From Chersky-267 sp963744115 (GTDB lineage Bacteria > Chloroflexota > Limnocylindria > Limnocylindrales > CSP1-4): DNA of 64,000 nt. Position 1 is the stretch's first letter; each line of letters opens with the position of its first letter. Of this stretch, positions 34,304 to 42,999 are shown piece by piece. The DNA lies in the NCBI GenBank assembly GCA_963744115.1, contig CAVUSI010000001.1, positions 124,001 through 188,000 of the forward strand, read 5' to 3'. The translations under genes were made by a program, and so were the position numbers. The notes beneath the pieces were generated by a model. That model was not told the DNA's origin and did no database searches. It was given only the letters and a program-made list of their open reading frames with translations.

Positions 34304-35600
34304 GCGGACCTCGGATCCTGACGATCATGGGTTCGGGCGAGACCGCGCCCACGATGGCCAAGGTGCACCGGGCCCTGTTCGAGCGGTTCGGGCGTGACGG
34401 GCCGGTGCCCGCCACGGTGATCGACACGCCGTACGGCTTCCAGGAGAACGCCGACGACATCAGCGAGCGGATCGTCGGGTACTTCGCCGAGAGCATCGGT
34501 CGCCCGATGACCGTCGCCTCGCTCCGGTCGGCCGAGGTGGATCCGGTGGACCTGGCGACCGCGCTCGCGAGGGTGGGCGAGGCGCGCTATGTGCTGGCAG
34601 GACCCGGGAGCCCGAGCTACGCGCTTCGACCACTGGGCGGCAAGTCCGATCCCCGGGGCGCTCGAGACGAAGCTCGCCGACGGCGGCGTCCTGACCATGG
34701 CCAGCGCCGCCGCGTTGACCGCCGGGCTGCTGACCATCCCGGTCTACGAGATCTACAAGGTCGGTGAGGAGCCACGCTGGCTCGACGGTCTCGACCTGCT
34801 CGGAACGGCGACCGGGTTGCGGGCGGCCGTCGTCCCTCACTACGACAACGCCGAGGGCGGCAACCACGACACCCGGTTCTGCTACATCGGCGAACGCCGG
34901 CTGCGGGTCCTTGAGCGCTCGATGCCGGAGGATGCGTTCCTTCTCGGCGTCGACAGCCACACGGCGATCGTCATCGACCTCGAGGACGGATCGGCGAGCG
35001 TCTTCGGCCTCGGCGGCGTGACCGTCCGGGTGGCGGGCCGGAGTGCCTTCCTGCCGAGCGGGACGACGATCACGCTGGCCTCCCTGGCCGAGACCGCCGA
35101 GTCGCTGGCACACGGGACCGCGCCGATGGTCGACGCGGACCGAACCACGTCCGCGGCAGCACCGACCGGCGCAGATGACTCGCCCGACGGCATGGGTGGG
35201 TCGCTCAGGGACGAGGTCGCACGCCTCGACGGGGCGTTCAGTCGCCGCTCTCGATGAGCGGGACGTCCGGGCCGCGGTGACGGCCTTGCTGACGCTCGAC
35301 GCGACCATCGAACGACGGGTGGGAGCGGGTGACGACAGCCCGGATCTCGCCGCGGCATGGTCCACGCTCCGGTCACTGATCGTCCGCTTCGGCGAGGCTG
35401 CGGCCGATGGCGTCCGCGATCCGCGCGACGCTGTGACGCCGTACGTGGAGAGCCTGCTGGAGATCCGGGCCCGTGCCCGCGATGCCCGCGACTGGGCGAC
35501 CGCCGACCTCGTCCGGGAGCGGTTGACTGTCGCGGGGATCGAGGTCCGCGACGACCCGACCGGATCGAGCTGGTCGATCCGGTCGGAGGACCACGACTGA
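34300..35600 (+). CDS. Peptidase-E/class I GAT-like protein with C-terminal CysRS-like domain, frameshifted twice
   Basis: N-terminal part: GPRILTIMGSGETAPTMAKVH, ATVIDTPYGFQENADDI, YVLAGPGSPSYAL, then TMASAAALTAGLLTIPVYEIYKVG and VVPHYDNAEGGNHDTRF, a peptidase E/cyanophycinase-like fold (S51 type) with the Ser in MASAAAL. C-terminal part (about 345-432): DATIERR, AAWSTLRSLIVRFGEAAADG and LLEIRARARDARDWATADLVRERLTVAGIEVRDDPTG, which matches the C-terminal helical end of cysteinyl-tRNA synthetase. Breaks near 34,630 and 35,240, each one extra base; 1,301 nt becomes 433 codons. If the second break is real, the CysRS-like part is a separate small gene. Confidence 0.68.
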
Positions 35601-35635
35601 CGACGTCCGACGCCCCGCCGCGACCCGGGCTGATG

Positions 35636-35669
35636 GACGGACGCCCCGGCCTTGACCGGGGCGTCCGTC
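35636..35669. terminator. Perfect 14-bp hairpin between convergent genes
   Basis: GACGGACGCCCCGG (35636-35649), loop CCTTGA, then CCGGGGCGTCCGTC (35656-35669). It lies between the stop of the CysRS-like protein gene (35600, +) and the phosphoesterase gene (35685, -), so it can serve both. No T run follows on either strand. Confidence 0.75.
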
Positions 35670-35684
35670 GTCCGAGCGGAGCGA

Positions 35685-37412
35685 TCAGGGTCGCGGGCGA
35701 CCGGCCGCCACCGCGCGATGGAGATCGTTGACCGCAGCGTCACGGGTCGCGACCGGGGCGAGCCCGAACCGCTGCTCGATCGTCCGCATGATGGAGGTCG
35801 TGTCGTAAACCGTGTGGTCGACGGACGAGCGCGTCAAGCCCTTGCCGATGAGCAGGGCCGGCACCCGCGTCCCGGGGCCGAACAGGTCGGCCTGCCCAGG
35901 GCGTGCCTTCGTCCCGAGCCCCGGGGGTGAGACATGGTCCCATTGCCCGCCGAACTCGTCGTAGGTCACCAGGATCAGCGTGCTCCTGCCCTGCGGCCCA
36001 TGCTGGATCGCCTTGATCAGGTCGACGAGGTGATCGCTCCCGTTGGGCTCGCTCGTGTAGCCGGGATGCTCGTTCTCGTTCCCGAGTGGCTTAACGAAGC
36101 TGACCGACGGAAGTCGGCCGTGCGACGCCGCGTACAGGAAGTCCTGCTCGTCCTGGAGGTGCGCGCGACCCGGCTGGCCGGGCGCATACCGAGCGTAGTA
36201 GTTCAGCGGCTGATGGTGGGTCTGGAACGACTTGTCCGGGCAGTACGGGTAGCCGCCGTTGCCGGCGCCGTCGGGCGGCGCCGCGACCGAGTTCGGGTCA
36301 CCGCAGGTCGGGCCCGAGCCGTTCGTCCAGCCGCGACCGCCGACGACCCCGGCGGCATTGTCCCAGCCGCCCGAGTACCAGGCCCAGCTGACGCCGGCGT
36401 CGCTCAGGGTGTCGCCGATCGTCAGCGGCGTCGTGGTGTCGTCGACGTTCGGCATCCGAGCCCCGAAGGCGCTCGTCGGCTGGTAGAACGGCTGGACCGT
36501 GTTGACCGCGTAGTCGCCACAGGCCAGGCCCGTGACGGTCGTCGGCAAGCCGCAGGCCTGGGTGACCGGACCGTCCACGACGCCGGTCGTGTGGTAGAGC
36601 GGGTAGCTCGCGTTCGGGAAGCCGCTCGCGTCGAGGACCGAATGCGTCCCGGCGGCGAACGGCGGCGCGGCGGCCGCGACGAGGTACTGGTGGTTCAGGA
36701 AGGAGCCCCCGAACGCACCCTGGAAGAAGTGGTCGAGGACGACGTAGTGGGGCGCCTTGCCGTTATGGAGGTACTCGTAGATCGGCAGCTCCCGCGTGTC
36801 GTAATAGCCCATCGTCATGCCGGCGGAATCGCTGCCGGTGACGTACCGATCCTGCTGGCCGCCGTCGAGCTGGTACTGCTCCTGGTAGAACCGGTGGACG
36901 AGATCGCGGGTGCAACCGCCCGGCTGACCGAGCCCGTTCATGACCCCGAATGGGAAGCTGAACAGGTGGTCCTCGTCCGGGCAGGTCGTCGCCGAGGCGG
37001 GGATGTAGCGGTCGATCCCGAATGGCCGGTTCGAGATCGGATACTCGGTCGTCAGACCGTTGCTGAAGGTGAACGTGGAGGTGCTGCACTTCGGCGCCAG
37101 CGGCGGGGACATCAGGTTGACGTCGGTCATCAGCAGGCAGTCGTAGCGGCTCCCGTCCTGGGCGACCTGCTTCGTGTTCGAGGACGTCGCGTCCGACCGC
37201 CCGACGACGTGCTTCCCGCCGACGGATCCCCAGTTCCCGTACAGGTTGTCGAAGCTGTGGTTCTCCTCGTAGATCACCACCACGTGCTTGAACCCGTAGA
37301 GCGGCCCGCGGCCGCCATCCGCGGCGACCGGCGCCGCTCCGATGAAGGCGAGCGCGAGCATCGCGGCCGTGGCCACGACGACGCTCCGGAAGAGGATGAG
37401 ATGACGGTTCAT
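35685..37412 (-). CDS. Secreted phosphoesterase (phospholipase C/acid phosphatase family)
   Basis: 575 aa. A signal peptide (MNRHLILFRSVVVATAAMLALAFIGAAPVAA) is followed by FKHVVVIYEENHSFDNLYGNW, the metal-binding N-terminus of the PF04185 phosphoesterase family. Later VTYDEFGGQWDHVSPP and GPGTRVPALLIGKGL, YDTTSIMRTIEQRFGLAPV match the C-terminal catalytic half. It should act outside the membrane on phosphate esters; lipid or nucleotide preference cannot be read. AGGAGGAG lies just before the ATG at 37412, which fixes the start. Clean frame. It converges with the upstream plus-strand gene through a strong hairpin. Confidence 0.9.
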   Translation of the reverse strand: MNRHLILFRSVVVATAAMLALAFIGAAPVAADGGRGPLYGFKHVVVIYEENHSFDNLYGNWGSVGGKHVVGRSDATSSNTKQVAQDGSRYDCLLMTDVNLMSPPLAPKCSTSTFTFSNGLTTEYPISNRPFGIDRYIPASATTCPDEDHLFSFPFGVMNGLGQPGGCTRDLVHRFYQEQYQLDGGQQDRYVTGSDSAGMTMGYYDTRELPIYEYLHNGKAPHYVVLDHFFQGAFGGSFLNHQYLVAAAAPPFAAGTHSVLDASGFPNASYPLYHTTGVVDGPVTQACGLPTTVTGLACGDYAVNTVQPFYQPTSAFGARMPNVDDTTTPLTIGDTLSDAGVSWAWYSGGWDNAAGVVGGRGWTNGSGPTCGDPNSVAAPPDGAGNGGYPYCPDKSFQTHHQPLNYYARYAPGQPGRAHLQDEQDFLYAASHGRLPSVSFVKPLGNENEHPGYTSEPNGSDHLVDLIKAIQHGPQGRSTLILVTYDEFGGQWDHVSPPGLGTKARPGQADLFGPGTRVPALLIGKGLTRSSVDHTVYDTTSIMRTIEQRFGLAPVATRDAAVNDLHRAVAAGRPRP

Positions 37413-37491
37413 GGCTCCTCCTGCCGTGCGGGTCGTCAGACTTCGGCAGCCTACGCCAGAAGCGTCAACGCCGTGTGATCGTCGGCGCGGT

Positions 37492-40400
37492 TCATCGTTC
37501 GCGGCCGTTACCGCCCCGGTCGTCCGCGATGCGATCCACGAGCGCGGACGTCGTCGCGGCGAGGGCGACGTTCCCCTTCGCCTCGCACAGCCGAAGCGCC
37601 TCCCGGGCGTATCGCTCCGCGACCGACCGTGCGCCGAGCGATGCCATCGCCCAAGCGGCATCGATGTAGGCCTCGGTCTGGACGTTCGGCCATGGCATCT
37701 CGGCGACCAGCGCGAGGAGCGCCTTGACGTCGCGCTCGGCCCCGGCGTCCCCACGGTGCGCCCGGATCCGCGCCCGCGCGCCGACGATGCGCGACACGGT
37801 CGGCCGGATCGGATCACGTTCGGCGACGGCCAGCGGAGCCTCTGCCTCGTCGAACCGGTCCTGGTTGACGAGAACCTCGGCCAGGCGGCACGAGACGAAG
37901 CTCTCGAGACTGCGATCGCCCACCGCGACCGCCTCGGCGAGGCCCCGGCGGAGGACGGCTTCGGCCGCCGGCAGGTCGCCGGAGAGGCGATGGACCCAGG
38001 CGAGGTAGGTCCGCCCGTTCACGAGCGCCGCGACTTGGGCAAGCTCGTCCAGGATGGCGAGGCTGTGCTCCGCGACGCGGACTGCCTCCTCGAACCGCCC
38101 GCTCATCGCCTCGGACACGGCGAGGACCTCCTCGGCCTCGGCGCGCACCGTCGAGTAGGGGCCGGCCCGGGACGATAGTTCGCGGGCGGCCTCGACGACC
38201 TCGCCCACCGGCGTGGGTCCTGCAAAGGTGTGGACGAGAAGGTTCAGCTCGAGATCGAGCACGACCCGCTGGTCGCCGGCCGAACGGGCGAAGCCGAGGG
38301 CAATATGCAGTTCGCCTTCGGACGCGCCGAGACCGACCAGCCAGGACTGTCCGCTCTTCGCCCCCCACGCGTCGGCGAGGGCGCCCGGGTCGCCCGACGC
38401 CTCGGCATCTCGGAGGGCGGTAGCGAGTTCTGCGTCGACCGCGGGATCCTGGCTCACCAGCGACCCGTCGGCTCGCGAGATGTCGAGGCGAAGGAGGCGC
38501 GACCGCGCCGCGACGCGTCGGTCGCCCACCTCGACCGCGAGCCGAAGGGCGTCGTCGGTCACGCGCCGAGCCTCGGCCAGCCGGCCGACGTCGAGCAGGG
38601 CGAGACCGTGGTCGAGAGGAAGGGCCGCCAGCTCGACGAGGTCCCGCATGGGCAGCGTCTCCGCACCCTGATAGAGCCGAACGGCGGCGGCAGAGTCGCC
38701 GCGGTCCCGGGCTCGCCGTGCTGCGGCGTGCAGATACCCGGCTGCCCGCGACCCGAGCTGCTCCGTGAGGGGACCGGCCTCGCGCAGCTCGACGCGATAG
38801 CGATACGCCTCACGAAGGTGGTAGCCGAGGATCTCCTCGAACTCCATCAGGCGATCCCCGGCGGCGCGCTCGAGCCAGTCCGCGAAGCGCGCGTGAAGCT
38901 CGGCGCGGTCCGTCTTGCGAAGCGCCTCGTAGGCGGCATCACGGATCAGGATGTGGCGGAACGTGTACGCATCGGCGACGGTGAGATCGGACCGCTCCGG
39001 CGCGACCAGCTCGCGACGCAGCAGCGCCAGGAGGGTGCGCGTGACGTCCGACCGGCCCGTCGGAGGCGTCAACTCGACGACGGCCGTCTCGTCGAACGTC
39101 CGGCCGATGACCGATGCGCGCTGGGCGAGGGATCGCTCGTCGAGCGGCAGACCATCGATCCTGGCGGCCATCAGCGCCTGGATCGTCGGCGGGATCCTGA
39201 CCGTATCGGCGTCGATCGTCGAGGCTCCGGTGTCCTCGTCGCTGGTCAGCAGGCCGTCCTCGACGAGCATCCCGACCATCTCCCGAACGAACAGCGGGTT
39301 GCCTTGCGCGCTCGCCAGGATGCGCCCGCGGAGCCCGACCGGGATGGACGGCCCTCCGGGGAGGGAGTCGAGCAACGCCGCCGCGGCATCGTCCGACAAC
39401 CCGTCGAGCAGCACGATGATGGCACCGGATCGCGATCGACCCGAACCGGGGGTGACGTCGGCCGACGCTGGACGGGCCGGGCACAGGATCAGGAGCGGGA
39501 CGCCTTCGACGTGGTCGACGACCTGGTCGACGAGCTCAAGGAAGGTCGGTTCCGCCCACTGGATGTCCTCGATCACGACGATCAGTGGTCGTCGGGAGGC
39601 GAGTGCGGCCAGGACCCGACGGACGGCCCAGAAGACCTCCTCCTGGCGGACGGGGTCGGGGCTCAGTCCGATGGCGCTGGCGAGCCGAGCCGCGACGAGC
39701 GACCCGTCCTCGGCGTCGCCCATCAGGTCGACGAGCTTCTGGACGCCCTCCGCCGGGAGGTCGCTGTCGAAGATCCCGGCGGCCATGCCGAGGACCTCGC
39801 GGAGTGGCCAGTAGGTGATCCCTTCGCCGTACGGCAGGCAGCGCCCGCGGAGGATCCTGGCCCGGTCCGAAGCCTGTGCCAGGAACTCCTCGATCAAGCG
39901 GCTCTTGCCGACGCCGGCGGGCCCGACGACGTTGACGAGCGACGCACGGCGATCCGCGACCACCCTCTCGAGCGCCGCCTGCAGGGTGTGGAGCTCCGCG
40001 CCGCGACCGATCAGCGGGTCGGCGGACGATTCGTTCCGATCCGTCTCCAGTCGCAGCGACAGGATGCGGATCGCTGGGACCGGCTCTGCCTTGCCCTTGG
40101 CACCGATCGGGGCGACCGACTCGCCGCTGATGCGGTCCCTGACGAGCCGCCAGGTCGTGTCACCGACGAGGATCTCCCCGGCGGCAGCGGCCTGCTCGAG
40201 GCGGGCCGCGGTGTTCACGGCGTCCCCGGTCACGAGCGTCTGACGCGCAGTGGGGTCGCCCGCGACCACCTCGCCGGTGTGGACCCCCGTCCGCGTCGCG
40301 ATCGTCACCTGGCGGGTCGCCTCGAGCTCGGCGTTGAGCTCCGCCAGGGAGTCGCGCATCTCGAGTGCCGCGCGAACCGCTCGGAGCGCGTCGTCCTCGT

Positions 40401-40719
40401 GGATGGCTCGTAGCCCGAAGACGGCCATGATCGCATCGCCGATGAACTTCTCGACCGTTCCGCCGTGGCGGTCGAGGACCGCCTCCATCGTCGCGAAGTA
40501 CCTGGTCATGACGACCCGCAGCGTCTCCGGGTCGAGCGCCTCGCCCAGCGCCGTCGACCCGACGATGTCGCTGAACAGCACGGTCACGACCCGCCGCGAC
40601 TCGTGCGCGTCGCGCGGCTCACTGGCCTCGCTCGTAACGTCCGGCAGGCGCCGGCCACACTCGAGGCAGAACTTGGCCCGGGCCGGGTTGTCGGTGCGAC
40701 ACGACGGGCAGACGCGCAT
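37492..40719 (-). CDS. Zinc-ribbon/class III nucleotide cyclase/AAA ATPase/TPR regulator, 1075 aa
   Basis: N-terminal zinc ribbon (Cys4, Cys7, Cys18, Cys21), then a class III cyclase domain (about 43-215): VTVLFSDIVGSTAL and KFIGDAIMAVFG give the two metal Asp residues, and GVHTGEVVAGDP and GDAVNTAARLEQAA the usual later motifs. Next an AAA-like ATPase with Walker A GPAGVGKSRL, Walker B IVVIEDIQWAEPT, and a C-terminal region of TPR-type helices (about 600-1075). These proteins couple cAMP-like synthesis or a degenerate cyclase to a STAND-type switch; the trigger is unknown. A TAGACT hexamer lies 8 nt before the ATG. Clean frame. Confidence 0.9.
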   Translation of the reverse strand: MRVCPSCRTDNPARAKFCLECGRRLPDVTSEASEPRDAHESRRVVTVLFSDIVGSTALGEALDPETLRVVMTRYFATMEAVLDRHGGTVEKFIGDAIMAVFGLRAIHEDDALRAVRAALEMRDSLAELNAELEATRQVTIATRTGVHTGEVVAGDPTARQTLVTGDAVNTAARLEQAAAAGEILVGDTTWRLVRDRISGESVAPIGAKGKAEPVPAIRILSLRLETDRNESSADPLIGRGAELHTLQAALERVVADRRASLVNVVGPAGVGKSRLIEEFLAQASDRARILRGRCLPYGEGITYWPLREVLGMAAGIFDSDLPAEGVQKLVDLMGDAEDGSLVAARLASAIGLSPDPVRQEEVFWAVRRVLAALASRRPLIVVIEDIQWAEPTFLELVDQVVDHVEGVPLLILCPARPASADVTPGSGRSRSGAIIVLLDGLSDDAAAALLDSLPGGPSIPVGLRGRILASAQGNPLFVREMVGMLVEDGLLTSDEDTGASTIDADTVRIPPTIQALMAARIDGLPLDERSLAQRASVIGRTFDETAVVELTPPTGRSDVTRTLLALLRRELVAPERSDLTVADAYTFRHILIRDAAYEALRKTDRAELHARFADWLERAAGDRLMEFEEILGYHLREAYRYRVELREAGPLTEQLGSRAAGYLHAAARRARDRGDSAAAVRLYQGAETLPMRDLVELAALPLDHGLALLDVGRLAEARRVTDDALRLAVEVGDRRVAARSRLLRLDISRADGSLVSQDPAVDAELATALRDAEASGDPGALADAWGAKSGQSWLVGLGASEGELHIALGFARSAGDQRVVLDLELNLLVHTFAGPTPVGEVVEAARELSSRAGPYSTVRAEAEEVLAVSEAMSGRFEEAVRVAEHSLAILDELAQVAALVNGRTYLAWVHRLSGDLPAAEAVLRRGLAEAVAVGDRSLESFVSCRLAEVLVNQDRFDEAEAPLAVAERDPIRPTVSRIVGARARIRAHRGDAGAERDVKALLALVAEMPWPNVQTEAYIDAAWAMASLGARSVAERYAREALRLCEAKGNVALAATTSALVDRIADDRGGNGRER

Positions 40720-40732
40720 CGGTCGGGAGTCT

Positions 40733-40746
40733 AGTCCCGCGGGACT
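40733..40746. promoter_or_regulatory. 14-bp palindrome upstream of the cyclase/AAA regulator
   Basis: AGTCCCGCGGGACT is a perfect palindrome 13 nt before the start codon at 40719 and overlaps the candidate -10 region. It could be an operator or a short hairpin ending the upstream Nramp transcript. Confidence 0.4.
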
Positions 40747-40800
40747 CGGTCGGGGAGCCGATCGAGCGCGCGTCCCCTCACGATCGCGACCGGCACGTCG

Positions 40801-41592
40801 TTAGCGGCCGAGGCCGAGCGCCTCGCTGACGAGGCCGGCGAGCCCGAACAGGAGCAGTGCGCCCGCCACTGTCCACAGGATCGCGGCCCGGCGACGCGAG
40901 TTCGCGAGCGCCCCCAGCAGGCGCCGATCGCTCGACAGCCGGACGAGGAACGCCAGCGGGACGATGAGGACGACGACATTGAGGATCATCGCCCCGAGGA
41001 CGAGCGCACCGAGGTTTGGCGCGATGAGCACCACGAGTGCTGCCGGCACGATCTCGAGCAGGTAGATCCCGTAGAAGCCGGGGGCCCGCTTGACCGCGAG
41101 GTCGAGGCTGTGCGGCCAGTCGAAGAGCTCGGCCCAGGCCCATGCCGCCGACAGGGAGATCACGATGAGCGCGAGGAGCCCGGCTCCGATGAGCCCGACG
41201 GCAACGAGGATGACCGATGGCCCGGATGCCAGGCGGGCGAGCCCGGCCGGAAGGTCGGTCTCGATCGCGGGGGCGATGGTCGAACCGACACCGGCCGTCG
41301 CTCCGGCGGCCGCCGCGACGATGGCGACCATCAGGAGCTGGCTGACCGTGGCGCCCGCGAGCGTCTCCCGGCGCGCAGCGGGCAGATCGTCGCGCCCGAG
41401 CCCCTTCTCGACGGTCGCCGCCTGCTGGTAGAAGAGCATCCAGGGCATCAGGCTCGCGCCGACCAGCGCGACGACGAGACCGAGGTAGCCCGACCCGGGA
41501 CCGACCGACCACAGGCCGGCCGCCACCTCGCGAGGATCGGGCCGCTGTCCGATCGCCAGGATCACGAACGCGAACAGGCCATTCGGCCCGAC
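40801..41592 (-). pseudogene. Nramp-family metal transporter, 5'-truncated
   Basis: The open frame begins at 41592 just after an in-frame TGA and reads VGPNGLFAFVILAIGQRPDP, then SLMPWMLFYQQAATVEKGLG and further membrane segments to VSEALGLGR. This is the second half of an Nramp-type carrier, starting around the fourth to fifth membrane segment. The first segments, including the DPGN metal-site motif, are absent. The matching N-terminal half is not seen upstream, where a tRNA gene and island lie. The MPWML motif in place of MPHNL is as in Nramp-related carriers rather than MntH. A short protein could still be made from GTG 41565, but it would lack half of the metal site. Confidence 0.72.
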
Positions 41593-41719
41593 TCAATCAG
41601 GCTTGTGTCACACGTGCAACGTCTCTTGCGGCGACGGGATCCTTCCCGGCTCCCGGCCAATGCAGCTGACGCCGTGCATCGGTCGGGAGCCCCTTGAGCC
41701 TCGGTCAGCGACCATCGCC

Positions 41720-41725
41720 TATACT
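41720..41725 (+). promoter_or_regulatory. -10 hexamer TATACT of tRNA-Thr
   Basis: TATACT lies 9 nt before the first base of the tRNA, a normal distance for a promoter that starts a few bases upstream of the mature 5' end. Confidence 0.55.
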
Positions 41726-41734
41726 CGCGCTCGC

Positions 41735-41809
41735 GCCGACATAGCTCAGCGGTAGAGCAGCTGTTTCGTAAACAGCAGGTCCTCGGTTCAAATCCGAGTG
41801 TCGGCTCCA
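41735..41809 (+). tRNA. tRNA-Thr (anticodon CGT)
   Basis: 75 nt with all arms paired: acceptor GCCGACA with TGTCGGC, D stem GCTC with GAGC, anticodon stem GCTGT with ACAGC around the loop TTCGTAA, T stem CTCGG with CCGAG around TTCAAAT. The anticodon is CGT (reads ACG, Thr). The 3' CCA is encoded (41807-41809). Its 3' part is repeated at 45192-45239, marking it as an integration target. Confidence 0.95.
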
Positions 41810-41812
41810 CTC
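41765..41812 (+). repeat. attL-like copy of a 48-bp direct repeat (tRNA-Thr 3' part)
   Basis: The repeat starts in the anticodon loop (TTCGTAAACAGC) and ends 3 nt after CCA (TCCACTC). It is identical to 45192-45239. In this copy it is part of the intact tRNA gene. Confidence 0.8.
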
Positions 41813-41964
41813 TTCGGTCCGTGCCCAGGAAGGGCCGCTATCTAGTCTTCCGGACTCTCGTCGACTCTGCTCGCGCCCTGCCACAACGCTCATGCACCGG
41901 GAGGACCTGCTGACCGAGGCAATGGTCGTGGACGCAGTCGGCCGCCGTGCTCGGCAACCGACAA

Positions 41965-42663
41965 TTACCGTGGGTCGTAGAGCTCGGCCGAGGTCAGCCC
42001 TACGCCACCGGGGCCTTCGCCACCCGCGACAAGTACCTTGCCATCGGGCAGCAACGCCGCCGTGTAACCGGCACGGCCATGGATCAAATTCCCCGCGGCG
42101 GTCCAGGACCCGTTGCTGGATCGTATCGCTCGGCGTCCAACGGAGGGCTGCCGAGCGCATCGCCGGCCGACATGACTTCCACGGGCCTTGGTCATGTTTC
42201 CGGCGGCGCTCCACGAGCCGATGCTGGGATCGTACAACTCGGCCGACCGCAGTGTGTCGGCGGGGCTGGTGCCACCGCCTGCCACGAGCACGGTGCCATC
42301 GGGCAGCAGGGTGGCGGTGTGGCCGGCGCGCGCCTCGCGCATCTTTCCCGTGGCTGTCCAGGACCCGCTGCTCGGATCGTACAACTCGGCTGAGGCGAGT
42401 GGGTCGCTGCCGTCGCCATTGCGGAAGCCGCCCGCCACGAGCACCTTGCCATCGGCAAGGAGCGTGGCCGAGAAGAAGACGCGGCCGTCGATCATCGTCC
42501 CGGTGGCCGTCCAGGCCGGCACCGGGCTCTGGCTCGGAGCCGAGGATGGGAAGGGCGTGGACGACGCGACTGGCGTGGGCGATGCCGACTGGCGCGCGGC
42601 CGGTAATGAGCGGGCCGTGCCCCCGGCGCAGGCCGTGACCAAGACAACCATCACGATCAGCAT
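41965..42663 (-). CDS. Kelch-repeat lipoprotein, possibly frameshifted in one repeat
   Basis: Short lipoprotein signal MLIVMVVLVTACAGG (Cys12), a Ser/Pro/Ala linker, then kelch repeats: GRVFFSATLLADGKVLVAGGF, SAELYDPSSGSWTATGKM, ARAGHTATLLPDGTVLVAGGG, SAELYDPSIGSWSAAGNM, and GRAGYTAALLPDGKVLVAGGE. Between the second and last full repeat, around 42,090-42,180, the sequence falls out of register (GSHVGRRCARQ); a neighbouring frame supplies DAERYDPAT, so two indels are likely. The protein stops after SAELYDPR, short for a full six- or seven-blade propeller. I start at 42663, the first Met before the hydrophobic stretch. Confidence 0.68.
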   Translation of the reverse strand: MLIVMVVLVTACAGGTARSLPAARQSASPTPVASSTPFPSSAPSQSPVPAWTATGTMIDGRVFFSATLLADGKVLVAGGFRNGDGSDPLASAELYDPSSGSWTATGKMREARAGHTATLLPDGTVLVAGGGTSPADTLRSAELYDPSIGSWSAAGNMTKARGSHVGRRCARQPSVGRRAIRSSNGSWTAAGNLIHGRAGYTAALLPDGKVLVAGGEGPGGVGLTSAELYDPR

Positions 42664-42672
42664 CCACGTTGA

Positions 42673-42999
42673 GATGTCAACACTTGCCGCTCGGCTATCC
42701 GCGGGCGGGGTCGCCGCCGCGTCCGTGAGATCCAGGTCGCGTCGCTGCCAGACGGCGGCGAGAACCTGACGATGCCGGGGGCCGGACACGACCTCCGAAC
42801 CGCCGACCTCGACCTGCTCGAGCGCGCCCTCGACCGGATCTCGCCCGCAGACCGGACGCTCCTGGCCCTGCACCACCGCGAGCACCTGCCGCTCGAGGAG
42901 ATCGGGACGCTCCTCGGCGTCCCTGCCAGGACCGTGAAATCACGGCTGTTCAGTGCCCGTCGCTCGCTCGAGCGCGCGTTGGAGGTTGAAGCGCGATGA
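42673..42999 (+). pseudogene. ECF sigma factor fragment (linker and region 4 only)
   Basis: From ATG 42772: LDLLERALDRISPADRTLLAL, LPLEEIGTLLGVPARTVKSRLFSARRSLERAL is a full sigma-70 region 4 with its helix-turn-helix. The frame stays open upstream to 42673 and reads RRRVREIQVASLPDGG, the linker that normally joins regions 2 and 4. Region 2 is gone: a TGA at 42670-42672 precedes, and the kelch gene starts there on the other strand. It overlaps the next gene (ATGA), as sigma/anti-sigma pairs often do. Without region 2 it cannot bind core enzyme normally. Confidence 0.7.

Noticed and set aside
38230..40413. 727-aa plus-strand open frame
   Set aside because: Antisense of the 1075-aa cyclase/AAA protein; the high GC content keeps it open. 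No protein motifs.
40716..41689. 14-bp repeat GCATCGGTCGGGAG flanking the Nramp fragment as a transposon end
   Set aside because: It is too short, not inverted, and there is no transposase; kept only as a side note to the truncated gene.
41562..41810. 82-aa minus-strand open frame across tRNA-Thr
   Set aside because: Its N-terminus (LGFEPRTCCLRNSC) is the well-known false translation of the antisense of a tRNA gene.
41705..42667. 320-aa minus-strand open frame
   Set aside because: Ends in antisense tRNA translation and lies in a different frame from the kelch protein, with Arg-rich random composition.
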